Positions 50,768-58,527 of a stretch of DNA of 64,000 nucleotides are shown one piece after another. The stretch lies in the NCBI RefSeq assembly GCF_000708045.1, contig NZ_ANIE01000003.1, positions 248,001-312,000 of the forward strand, in the 5' to 3' direction. How positions within the stretch are numbered: the first letter of the stretch is position 1; each line of letters opens with the position of its first letter. This DNA comes from Marinobacter nitratireducens. Its GTDB lineage: Bacteria > Pseudomonadota > Gammaproteobacteria > Pseudomonadales > Oleiphilaceae. A program made the position numbers and the translations under genes. The notes under the pieces are model-generated. The model was not told where the DNA came from and made no database searches. It was given only the letters and a program-made list of their open reading frames with translations.

Positions 50768-51595
50768 CTAATCTGACCGATGATTTGCAGGCGCGACGTC
50801 ATCGGTCAGTGAATGGAGGCTTTCCGGCAATGTGAGTTCCACTCGGCGGCGAGTCAATGGACAGTCGAAAGTGAGTGCCACGGCAACCAGTTGAAGCGGT
50901 GCGCGAGCCTGGTTGCCATAGAGTCGGTCGCCGATGATTGGGTGGCCGATTCCAGCCAGATGTTTCCGGATCTGGTGCTTCCTCCCGGTCTCGATCCTCA
51001 CCTCGACGGTATCGCCGGACACCGCCGATACCCAGCTCCGAGCTTCTTTGCCGTCTATGGGGGCGTCGATCAATCGATTTTCCGACACGAGCTTGCCTTC
51101 AACCCGGGCCCGGTAGATTTTGGTCATTTCGCGTCCGGAGAGGCATTGAGACAGGGCCGCCGCAGCCTTGCCATCGTGGGCGATCAGCATCAGGCCGGCG
51201 GCATCTGCATCAAGTCTGTGAACCAGAAAGCAGGGCCGGTTTAATCTTTGCTCGACCAGTCTCAGCAGACTGCAGTGATCTCCCCACTGGGAGCCCTGGG
51301 ACAGGAGTCCATGGGGTTTGTACCAGACGCTGTAGCGAGACTTATCTTCGAGCAGTTCCGGTGTTTCCGGCGTTCTTGCGAGTACCTGCTCGTCGTAAAA
51401 CAGCTGCAGCCGAGAACCTTTCTTTAGCGTCCGCTTGGCTTTCCGCAGTCGAACCTGCTTGCCTTTCTGGGTCCACCAGCAGGCGCCTTTGGCCATCGCA
51501 TCCTTGATCCGTTGTTTGGGTAGACCTGATGCATCAGCGAGCGCATCTACGGCGGTGACAGGTGATTCGGCAGTAATATCGAAATGTTTTCTCAT
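50768..51595 (-). CDS. RluA-family pseudouridine synthase
   Basis: A 275-residue RNA-modifying enzyme. The catalytic Asp lies in VHRLDADAAGLMLIAHDG near residue 128, with KIYRARVEGKL, VSAVSGDTVEVRIETGRKHQIRKHLAGIGHPIIGDRLYG downstream. The N-terminal part has an S4-like basic region (VRLRKAKRTLKKGSRLQLF). Which uridine is modified cannot be read from the sequence; an rRNA or tRNA target is equally likely. An 11-bp inverted repeat sits in its last codons. Confidence 0.9.
   Translation of the reverse strand: MRKHFDITAESPVTAVDALADASGLPKQRIKDAMAKGACWWTQKGKQVRLRKAKRTLKKGSRLQLFYDEQVLARTPETPELLEDKSRYSVWYKPHGLLSQGSQWGDHCSLLRLVEQRLNRPCFLVHRLDADAAGLMLIAHDGKAAAALSQCLSGREMTKIYRARVEGKLVSENRLIDAPIDGKEARSWVSAVSGDTVEVRIETGRKHQIRKHLAGIGHPIIGDRLYGNQARAPLQLVAVALTFDCPLTRRRVELTLPESLHSLTDDVAPANHRSD
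50773..50809. repeat. Perfect 11-bp inverted repeat at the end of the Rlu gene
   Basis: CTGACCGATGA and TCATCGGTCAG flank a 15-nt loop, entirely within the last 14 codons of the pseudouridine synthase gene and 26 bp past the epimerase stop. It probably acts as a shared transcript end for the two convergent genes. No T-run follows on either strand. Confidence 0.55.
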
Positions 51596-51648
51596 CGGGT
51601 ACTTTGCGGGAAGATTTTCTGGGAGCAGGGTGCTGCATGTACACTCGC

Positions 51649-51654
51649 TATAAT
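51649..51654 (+). promoter_or_regulatory. Possible -10 of pxpB
   Basis: A perfect TATAAT lies 60 nt before the pxpB start in the gap shared with the divergent Rlu gene. The -35 region is not recognisable, so confidence is low. Confidence 0.3.
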
Positions 51655-51713
51655 ACCCCGAAACCCTCGCATTGCGTGAGCTTCACTACCCGTTCAAACA
51701 GAGACAGTGCTCG

Positions 51714-52424
51714 ATGACACCAGTCCCAAAATTCGAAAACGCCGGCATCGGGTCCTGGATGGTTCGTCTTTTTGATGCCATTGATGAGGACAATCTCGGT
51801 TGGATCCTGTCGTTGGCCCGTCGATGTGAGACGCTATTTGGCACCGCGCTCGTTGATCTCGTGCCTTCCTATACCACCCTGCTGATCCAGTACGATCCGC
51901 TTACCTTCACGCCGGACGAAGCGCGGGCCGTGATTCGGCGTGCAGCAGATGGCCTTGCGCCGGAGAATGGCCCATCGGAAGCACCGGTCAAGAAAATCCC
52001 TGTGTGGTATGACCCGACGGTTGGCCCGGATTTGCCGAAGCTGGCGTCGAGATGGTCCATGGGGGTGGATGAGGTGGTTGAGTTACATGCAGGTACTGAG
52101 TACCGGGTCTATGCTCTTGGATTTGCGCCTGGCTTTGCATTCATGGGCGTTGTTGACCCTGCGTTGGAAACCACCCGGCTATCCACGCCGCGCCAACGGG
52201 TTCATGCAGGCAGTGTCTCCATCGCAGGTCGTCAGACATCGGCCTATCCCGCGGTGTCGCCCGGGGGTTGGAACATCATCGGCCGGACGCCCATAACGCT
52301 GTTCGACCGGCAGCGGGACGAGATGAGCTTTCTGCAGGTTGGCGACCGGGTCAGGATGGTTCCAGTGACCAAGGGCGAGTTTCTGAAGCTTGGCGGTGAC
52401 CCAACACCTCAGGAGGAAGCGTGA
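51714..52424 (+). CDS. pxpB: 5-oxoprolinase subunit PxpB (KipI-like)
   Basis: A 236-residue carboxyltransferase subunit C/D-like protein. VRLFDAIDEDN near the N-terminus, LVPSYTTLLIQYDP, WYDPTVGPDLPKLASRWSM, ALGFAPGFAFMGVVDPALETTRLSTPRQRVHAGSVSIAG and SPGGWNIIGRTP are the successive family motifs. With PxpA and PxpC it converts 5-oxoproline to glutamate using ATP. I chose the ATG at 51714; a longer in-frame start at 51672 gives an unlikely N-terminus. Its stop overlaps the pxpC start. Confidence 0.93.
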   Translation: MTPVPKFENAGIGSWMVRLFDAIDEDNLGWILSLARRCETLFGTALVDLVPSYTTLLIQYDPLTFTPDEARAVIRRAADGLAPENGPSEAPVKKIPVWYDPTVGPDLPKLASRWSMGVDEVVELHAGTEYRVYALGFAPGFAFMGVVDPALETTRLSTPRQRVHAGSVSIAGRQTSAYPAVSPGGWNIIGRTPITLFDRQRDEMSFLQVGDRVRMVPVTKGEFLKLGGDPTPQEEA

Positions 52425-53374
52425 GTATGGGGTCAGAACCTGTGTTCCGAGTGGTAACGCCAGGGCCGTTGGCAATGTTGCAGGATGCGGGCAGGTTTGG
52501 TGTTCGCCATCTGGGCATTACTCAGGGTGGAGCGGCGGATTTACATGCCTGGGCCTGGGCGAACTGGTTGCTGGGCAATGCATGGGGCGCGGCAACCGTG
52601 GAAGTGACCTTTGGAGGATTGGTTCTTGAGGCGGTCAGGGGCGCGTCGGTAGCACTGACAGGGGCAGACCTGGGGGTGACACTGGATGATGTGGCAGTAA
52701 CGCCGTGGCAAACACTTCGGCTTGAGCCTGGTCAGCGGCTAGCCTTCGGGTCTCCCCGGTCTGGCCTTCGAGCCTACCTTGCTGTCGCGGGTGGTTTCTG
52801 CGCCGAAAACGTACTTGGCAGCCTTTCGGCCGTTGGTCGGGAACGGCTCGGCGGTCACGATGGGGAGGGTGGGGCTCTGGCAGTGGGTGATGTTGTGCAC
52901 GGCATGCCGGAGGACGATCTCGCGGTCGATCATGCGGTGAGGAAAGTGCCTGAATCAGAAAGACTTGATTACAGCGAGTTGCCTGAGCTGGATATGATTC
53001 CCGGAGCCCAGATCGCGCACTTTACCGGGCGCAGTATCTTCGATGTTTTCAATAAAGTCTGGGAAGTCGACAACCGGTCAGACCGTATGGGCATTCGATT
53101 GAATGGCCCTCTCATTAGGGGGGCTGTAAACAATATGATATCTGAGGGGTTGGCGCTTGGTGCGGTTCAGGTACCGCCTGATGGGCATCCGATTGTTCTT
53201 CTGAACGACCGCCAGACTATTGGGGGATACCCCCGTCTGGGAACCGTGACTCCGTTGGCGTGTAGCCGTCTGGCACAATGTAAGCCCGGTACCCGGGTGC
53301 GCTTCCGACCGAAATCTCTTGAAAAGGCCCACCGACAATATGCTGAATTTTTGCGATTTTTTCGGGGAGGGTGA
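52421..53374 (+). CDS. pxpC: 5-oxoprolinase subunit PxpC (KipA-like)
   Basis: A 317-residue carboxyltransferase A/B-like protein. It begins FRVVTPGPLAMLQDAGRFGVRHLGITQGGAADLHAWAWANWLLGN and contains VALTGADLGVTLDD, RAYLAVAGGF and RMGIRLNGPLIRG. These are the diagnostic KipA/PxpC motifs. The start is GTG at 52421 in a GTGA overlap with pxpB, with CAGGAGG upstream; an ATG at 52427 is an alternative. No pxpA (LamB/YcsF) lies in the neighbourhood. Confidence 0.93.
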   Translation: MSMGSEPVFRVVTPGPLAMLQDAGRFGVRHLGITQGGAADLHAWAWANWLLGNAWGAATVEVTFGGLVLEAVRGASVALTGADLGVTLDDVAVTPWQTLRLEPGQRLAFGSPRSGLRAYLAVAGGFCAENVLGSLSAVGRERLGGHDGEGGALAVGDVVHGMPEDDLAVDHAVRKVPESERLDYSELPELDMIPGAQIAHFTGRSIFDVFNKVWEVDNRSDRMGIRLNGPLIRGAVNNMISEGLALGAVQVPPDGHPIVLLNDRQTIGGYPRLGTVTPLACSRLAQCKPGTRVRFRPKSLEKAHRQYAEFLRFFRGG

Positions 53375-53375
53375 A

Positions 53376-53420
53376 ATAAAAAAAGCCAGTTCTCACGGTT
53401 GCCGTAAGTAACTGACTTTC
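53376..53420 (-). terminator. Terminator of tRNA-Val (minus strand)
   Basis: On the minus strand AAGTCAGTT pairs with AACTGGCTT, with an inner ACGG/CCGT stem, followed by TTTTTTTATT. It sits 11 bp after the tRNA 3' end and 2 bp after pxpC, so it may also terminate the plus-strand genes less well. Confidence 0.8.
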
Positions 53421-53430
53421 TTGGCAGGAT

Positions 53431-53507
<77 letters not shown>

Positions 53508-53559
53508 GTCCTGCAACGGGGTCGTAATATACTGATGCGCCTGTTGGCGGTCAACCACT

Positions 53560-54510
53560 TTATGCGGTTTTTTGTTTCCGCAGTGTGCTCTTGATGGCTT
53601 TGCTCAAGACGCCCCAGCGGTTGACGATCAGAGCTGCGAAAATCAGTCCACAACCGCCCATTTGCAGTGGCGTCATCATCTCTCCAAACCAGCCCGCAGC
53701 GAATAGCGTCACCCATACAGGTTCCAAGATAAGAATGACGACACCATGGCTATGGGCCGAAAGGCTCTGAGCCAGGGTTTGCAGCAAAAAGCGACCGGCA
53801 GTGCCAATGACAGCACTGGCTGCGACCCACCAGATCAGCATCGGGTCCGGGTTTTTGAATGTCGGGGCCCAGGATTCGAGGGTAAAGGAGATGGGTAACG
53901 TAACAAGACCTACCGTGAGCAGCGCCAGCGCCGTGAGGGGCAAGGGCGGAACCTTCTGTTTCTCGACGATCTGCCCGGAGCGTTTAACCACGGTCCGTTG
54001 GTTGGCGGCCCGGGTATTCAGTGTGAAGTAGAGCGCGAAGATCGTGGCGGCTACAACAAAGAAAATCTGCCCGGCTTCCGGATTGAAGCCGTTCTTGAGC
54101 GACAGGAGTGCCAGCCCCGCAACGGCGATGGGGAGTGCCAGCCAGGTTGATGCGGGCTGAGCTTCCTTGAACAGTAGTCGAGCAATGACCGGCACAATCA
54201 CCACGCCAAGGCTGGTGAGAAATGCACCTTCACCGAGGCTGGTGATATGGAACAGCCCCATGACCCAGAAGCTCATAGCGATGCCGAAAACCGTCCCAAC
54301 ACCGGCGCTTCGGCTAATCTGATCCAGGCTTAGCTTTTTAACGGACGGCCAGGCGATGAGGGTAAGAACAAGACCGGCAATGAGAAAGCGAGACGCGGAA
54401 AACAGAAGCGGGGGCATGAGCAGAATTGCCTCTTTCGAGAACATCCAGCTTATAGCCGCAAGTAAGGTAACGACAACGAGGAGGAGATCGGATTTCTGGG
54501 CGTTCGACAT
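53560..54510 (-). CDS. EamA/DMT-superfamily transporter
   Basis: A 316-residue inner-membrane protein with about ten membrane segments in two EamA repeats. The first begins LLLVVVTLLAAISWMFSKEAILLMPPLLFSASRFLIAG; the second includes PDPMLIWWVAASAVIGTAGRFLLQTLAQ and VVILILEPVWVTLFAAGWFGEMM. RFLIAGLVL and EPVWVTLFA are typical repeat marks. Family members export amino acids or drugs; no substrate can be named. It is divergent from nothing close and follows the lipase cluster. Confidence 0.88.
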   Translation of the reverse strand: MSNAQKSDLLLVVVTLLAAISWMFSKEAILLMPPLLFSASRFLIAGLVLTLIAWPSVKKLSLDQISRSAGVGTVFGIAMSFWVMGLFHITSLGEGAFLTSLGVVIVPVIARLLFKEAQPASTWLALPIAVAGLALLSLKNGFNPEAGQIFFVVAATIFALYFTLNTRAANQRTVVKRSGQIVEKQKVPPLPLTALALLTVGLVTLPISFTLESWAPTFKNPDPMLIWWVAASAVIGTAGRFLLQTLAQSLSAHSHGVVILILEPVWVTLFAAGWFGEMMTPLQMGGCGLIFAALIVNRWGVLSKAIKSTLRKQKTA

Positions 54511-54570
54511 TGCTTTTCCGTTTGTTGGATTTCGGCGACGGGAAAGCGGAACAATGTATAGTTTGCGAAC

Positions 54571-54597
54571 TAAAAAAGATAGATCGGTGAAACCGAT
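54571..54597 (-). terminator. Terminator after the lipase-like gene
   Basis: On the minus strand ATCGGT, a TTC loop and ACCGAT form a short stem followed by CTATCTTTTTTA. It is 60 bp past the stop of the lipase-like gene. Confidence 0.6.
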
Positions 54598-54657
54598 AGT
54601 TTCAAATTGGCTCTTCCCTGAGCCCCTATATCCTTTATTGGAATGGCGTTTCAGTGA

Positions 54658-55743
54658 TCAGTTGTTCAGCGTGGTGTAGACCAGTGTCGACATGTCGGTC
54701 TGATCCGAACCGGGGACTTCAATGTAAGTGTCGCCGGCCCCCCACAACTGCCACCATGCCCGCTGATTGTAAGTACGGCTGGCGAAATCGACCTGCACCC
54801 CTAATGTACGGTTGTTCACCACAGGCACCGAGATGTTGCCGGTTTCTGTGCCCAGCACACCGCTATGGGTAACGCCTTCGTTCATCAGAATGGGAAAGTG
54901 GTTGTAGTAAAGTGCATCAGGGCCATCCTGGCTGGTTACTTTGCCGGCGAGGCTGATCGAATCGGAGCACGAATCGATCCCGACCGCGGTCGTAGCGCCG
55001 CAAGCCGAGTGAGTGGGTACCACACCGTCGTCAGTGCCGGAAATGAAGGGCTTGGTGATTCCACCGTAGGACGAGCCCCCAGCAACAAAGCGAAGCCGCG
55101 GGATTGTATTGGGGGAGACTGCAAGGTTACGGGACACGTTGGTCTGAAGGTCGTTAACGACGCCCAGTTTACCCGGCTCTGGCTCAATGCCAGTGAACGC
55201 CTCAACCGCCGCTCTCAGTGGCCAGTTGTACCAGCTGTCGTTGTAGGCGAGATCCATGGCCAGGTCGGCGAGGTCTGTGCCGCCACCGGCACCGGAATAA
55301 TCCAGGGATGCCAGGATCTTAAGGGGCGGGAGCCCCTCTGACTGGAGCCAGCGCGCCTGGTTTTCCAACAGATAACGGGTCACCAGGTCTCCGGTTGAGT
55401 GGGATACGATGATGCAGTAGTTGTTGCACAGTCCCTGCTGGCTGATCTGACGAACCTGTTGGTAGGCTTGTTGTGCAATTTTGCCTTCAACCCGGCCGTC
55501 GCTTGCCCAGTCGATCCGTGCTTCAGCCCGAGACAGCCAGAACGTCCGCCAATAGTCTTCGCCCGCATCCTTGACCGCCTGCAAGTCGGCTGGCGGGTTG
55601 GCCAGATCCTCCTGCTGGAATCCATGCACCAGAATGACGTTGTGTCCAGCCAGCTGGGCCTGGGCGCTTCCAACAAAGAGGCTGCTGGTTACAGCAACTG
55701 CAAGGGCGGTTTTACAGGCACTTCCTAGTTTCATTGTTGTCAT
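54658..55743 (-). CDS. Secreted lipase-like alpha/beta hydrolase
   Basis: A 361-residue exported protein. The signal peptide is MKLGSACKTALAVAVTSSLFVGSAQA. NVILVHGFQ marks the oxyanion strand, and the nucleophile lies in CIIVSHSTGDLVTRYLLE near residue 115, a variant of G-x-S-x-G with Ser in the first position. A candidate Asp lies in GTDDGVVPTHSACG and a His in PILMNEGVTHSGVL. Cys pairs (CNNYC and CGA...DSC) suggest disulfides. It resembles secreted triacylglycerol lipases or poly-ester hydrolases. It is preceded 37 bp upstream by an anchored protein. Confidence 0.82.
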   Translation of the reverse strand: MTTMKLGSACKTALAVAVTSSLFVGSAQAQLAGHNVILVHGFQQEDLANPPADLQAVKDAGEDYWRTFWLSRAEARIDWASDGRVEGKIAQQAYQQVRQISQQGLCNNYCIIVSHSTGDLVTRYLLENQARWLQSEGLPPLKILASLDYSGAGGGTDLADLAMDLAYNDSWYNWPLRAAVEAFTGIEPEPGKLGVVNDLQTNVSRNLAVSPNTIPRLRFVAGGSSYGGITKPFISGTDDGVVPTHSACGATTAVGIDSCSDSISLAGKVTSQDGPDALYYNHFPILMNEGVTHSGVLGTETGNISVPVVNNRTLGVQVDFASRTYNQRAWWQLWGAGDTYIEVPGSDQTDMSTLVYTTLNN

Positions 55744-55780
55744 GATTGCTCCGTGTTTCTTGATTTATTGTTTTACGGCA

Positions 55781-56854
55781 TCAGAACTTGTCGGCCAGCC
55801 GCTTGAGCAGGGCTGCCCGTTGTTCCGATTCGGGATTCACCGCCGGCGTGTCTTGGAGCGATTCGAGGTCCGGTGGTGTGAATGAATAGCCATCTTCAGG
55901 CCCGTAACCATAATTGGTGCGGTCACCGGGACGAGCGGGCATCTGTCTCAGCTGAAGATAGCGAATGGAAAAGTCGTTAATGGGGTCGAGGTTGGCCAGA
56001 ACCGTACCGTGAGCGCGAAGCTTGAATGTATCCGATGATCCGTCAAGCTGCTTTTCCGCCTGGAGTTGTGCAACCGGGGTAGCGCCAGCATAGAGTTGTG
56101 CGGACAGGGAGTAGAAGCCTGATTGCTCAGCATCGAATTTGACCGGGATGATGAGGTTGTTGCCTTCGACGTAAGTGTCTCCGAGCCCTTTAAATTCGCC
56201 AAGAAAAGGCTCAATGGTGAGGGTGGATACGTGCCGGACGGGCGAGCCATCAATTCGGGCTTCGACAATCAGGCGGTATTCTCCGGGTTCATGATCACTT
56301 GAGAGTACGCCTTCGTAGTAACCGGATGTGCCGTCAATGGTGAGATCTGTCGCATCCACCTTTGAGGCGGTTTCAGGCTGAGAGAGTGTTGCCTGCAGTG
56401 TGCGACCCGCGACCTGGGGGCCGGTTATTGTGGCAATAACCAGAATGGATTCTCCCCGGGTAAATCGGAATTTGTCCAGGGTGACAACGAATTGGCCAGA
56501 ATCACCCAGTGGTAGCGAGAGTGGGGAGTAAGTGTTGCCCTGATAGCCCTGGGCCTGACCAGGATTAAGTGGGATGGACCAGGAAGGATACCGAATAGAT
56601 TGCTCGTACTGATCCGCCACGCGAGCTAACATGAACCCCATCGGATTTGCTTCCGGCGCGCTTTGAGTGTCATCTTCGGTGTCTTCAAAGGATTCGTGAG
56701 CAGCAGGGCGGGGAGCTAAGGGCTGCGTTTGCATTTCTGCCTCGCTGTATTGCCAGCTGAAACCGCTATTATTGTCTTTCAGTAATAGGAAGCCGGCTCC
56801 ACCAACGCTAATGACGAGGAGGGCGCCTGCCAGCAGGATTCCCTTGTAGGGCAT
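55781..56854 (-). CDS. Membrane-anchored periplasmic protein of unknown function, lipase partner?
   Basis: A 357-residue protein with one N-terminal membrane anchor (GILLAGALLVISVGGAGFLLL, residues 5-25), an acidic linker (AAHESFEDTEDDTQSAPE) and a large extracytoplasmic region with beta-rich segments that resemble Ig-like folds: FVVTLDKFRFTRGESILVIATI and EYRLIVEARIDGSPVRHVSTLTIEP. I recognise no catalytic motif and no foldase signature of the LipB/Lif type. It lies just upstream of the lipase-like gene on the same strand, so the two are probably cotranscribed. A start at 56893 would add 13 residues of basic sequence. Confidence 0.75.
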   Translation of the reverse strand: MPYKGILLAGALLVISVGGAGFLLLKDNNSGFSWQYSEAEMQTQPLAPRPAAHESFEDTEDDTQSAPEANPMGFMLARVADQYEQSIRYPSWSIPLNPGQAQGYQGNTYSPLSLPLGDSGQFVVTLDKFRFTRGESILVIATITGPQVAGRTLQATLSQPETASKVDATDLTIDGTSGYYEGVLSSDHEPGEYRLIVEARIDGSPVRHVSTLTIEPFLGEFKGLGDTYVEGNNLIIPVKFDAEQSGFYSLSAQLYAGATPVAQLQAEKQLDGSSDTFKLRAHGTVLANLDPINDFSIRYLQLRQMPARPGDRTNYGYGPEDGYSFTPPDLESLQDTPAVNPESEQRAALLKRLADKF

Positions 56855-56986
56855 CAGACCAGTCCTTCTTGTTTTTATAGTGTGCCTGGCCAATTAACAT
56901 ACAGTTTCATTGTTTGAAACGGCAAAAGGTTAGGACGAAAATGTAACAAAATGTGTTTAGCTTGTGAGAGGAGTCACAATTCAGTC

Positions 56987-57403
56987 ATGCGGTACCTCGA
57001 AACGTTCCATCGCCGCTTACGGCGTATTCGCGAGGCAGGCAAGCTTTCGACGCTGGATGTTGCCCAGATGTGTGGCGTGGATGAGAGCCAGGTGAAGAGC
57101 TGGGAGGCGACAGATGTCCGGAAGCGAAGCTACCCTGGTGTTAGTGAGTTGTTTGACCTGTGCCTGAAGACTGAAACGCCTTTGGATAACCTGCTGGATC
57201 TCGATGCCGCCGGGGATGACGGGCAGTTGGAGTTGCCGGGGCTGGCCTTCAGTAACAGTGATGATCTCTCTGCCGCGCTGAAACAGCTGGAGGAGGAGAT
57301 TGATCGGGTTCAGCTTTCTGAGGATGAAGCCGAACTGCTGCGCCGGTTTCGGAAAAGCTCCTCCGATAACCAGCGCATGGTGCTGCAGATTCTGGGCGAC
57401 TGA
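56987..57403 (+). CDS. Small helix-turn-helix protein
   Basis: A 138-residue protein. The N-terminal part is a predicted XRE-like HTH (FHRRLRRIREAGKLSTLDVAQMCGVDESQVKSWEA, residues about 5-45), followed by an acidic C-terminal region (LKQLEEEIDRVQLSEDEAELLRRF) likely to form helices. The ATG at 56987 is chosen; the Shine-Dalgarno GAGAGGAG is 14 nt upstream, which is wide. Target genes are unknown, but it is convergent with galU and may belong to a UDP-sugar or envelope circuit. Confidence 0.8.
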   Translation: MRYLETFHRRLRRIREAGKLSTLDVAQMCGVDESQVKSWEATDVRKRSYPGVSELFDLCLKTETPLDNLLDLDAAGDDGQLELPGLAFSNSDDLSAALKQLEEEIDRVQLSEDEAELLRRFRKSSSDNQRMVLQILGD

Positions 57404-57426
57404 TCCCAGTCGCCCGGTCTTTATTT
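57394..57426 (+). terminator. Terminator overlapping the end of the HTH gene
   Basis: GGGCGACTG, loop ATCC and CAGTCGCCC form a 9-bp perfect stem that includes the last codons and stop of the HTH gene, followed by GGTCTTTATTT. Because galU stops at 57421 on the other strand, the tail overlaps the last codons of galU. Confidence 0.8.
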
Positions 57427-58266
57427 GCCTTTCTTGTAGATGTTCTCGTAGACGTAATTTGTGGCTTCCACAAAACCGTCGATGCTTCCGCAGTCAAAGC
57501 GGCGCCCTTTGAACTGGTAGGCCAGCACGCAGCCGTTCTGTGCTTGCTGGAGTAGCGCGTCGGTAATCTGCACCTCACCGTTCTTTCCGGGCGGCGTATT
57601 CTCAATGATCTCGAATATATCCGGAGTAAGAATATATCGGCCGATAATGGCCAGGTTGCTTGGCGCGTCTTCCGGTGCCGGTTTCTCGACCATATCTGTA
57701 ATACGGTAGAGTCCATCCTTCATGGGTTCGCCGGCGATGACGCCGTACTTGTGGGTCTCGTTCTCGGGCACTTCTTCAATGGCTACGATGGAGCACCGGA
57801 ACTGCTTGTACAGCTTGACCATCTGGGTCAGTACGCCATCTTCGCCTTCATTCCCCAGACAGAAGTCATCGGCCAGGACGACGGCGAAAGGATTGTCGCC
57901 AACCAGATTGCGACCAGTCAGAATCGCATGGCCGAGGCCTTTCATTTCATTCTGGCGGGTAAAGGCAAAGCTGTTGTTGTTGATCAGATCCCTGATGGAG
58001 GTGAGAAGGTCCTCCTTACCGGAGCCGGCGATCTGGTGCTCCAGCTCATAACTGATATCGAAATGGTCCTCGATGGCCCGTTTGCCTCGACCGGTTACAA
58101 AGCCGAATTCGTGAATGCCGGCGTCAGCCGCTTCCTCAACCCCGTACTGAACCAGAGGTTTGTTGACCACCGGAAGGATTTCCTTGGGCATGGCCTTGGT
58201 TGCAGGGAGGAATCGGGTTCCGTAACCAGCAACGGGAAACAGGCATTTTTTGATCATGGTGCTCAT
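57421..58266 (-). CDS. galU: UTP-glucose-1-phosphate uridylyltransferase
   Basis: A 281-residue uridylyltransferase making UDP-glucose. The nucleotide-binding FPVAGYGTRFLPATKAMPKEILPVVNKPLVQYGVEEA, VVLADDFCLGNEGEDG, and VEKPAPEDAPSNLAIIGRYIL are GalU signatures, with GEVQITDALLQ near the C-terminus. UDP-glucose is the substrate for the galE and ugd products at 27-30 kb, about 28 kb away. The gene is divergent from the barrel protein gene. Confidence 0.95.
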   Translation of the reverse strand: MSTMIKKCLFPVAGYGTRFLPATKAMPKEILPVVNKPLVQYGVEEAADAGIHEFGFVTGRGKRAIEDHFDISYELEHQIAGSGKEDLLTSIRDLINNNSFAFTRQNEMKGLGHAILTGRNLVGDNPFAVVLADDFCLGNEGEDGVLTQMVKLYKQFRCSIVAIEEVPENETHKYGVIAGEPMKDGLYRITDMVEKPAPEDAPSNLAIIGRYILTPDIFEIIENTPPGKNGEVQITDALLQQAQNGCVLAYQFKGRRFDCGSIDGFVEATNYVYENIYKKGK

Positions 58267-58527
58267 CCTTCTGTTCAGCTTTCTGCCTTGAATTGAATAT
58301 GTATCAGTTAGGGCTATTCACAAAGTGTGCCGAGTGTACCCAAAGCTATCTGTTAAATGGAGACCTTCCGGCGAAGAGCCTTCATTTCAGTACCGTCATA
58401 GAGTGATTCGAACTGAGTCGAATTGTAACGTTTGGCAAGCGTTGCTGGCGTGTTTCGGGCGCAACGAATACATTACATGAAATTAAGGATTGCCGGCTTG
58501 GCGCCGGGATGTTTCTTCGGTCACTAG

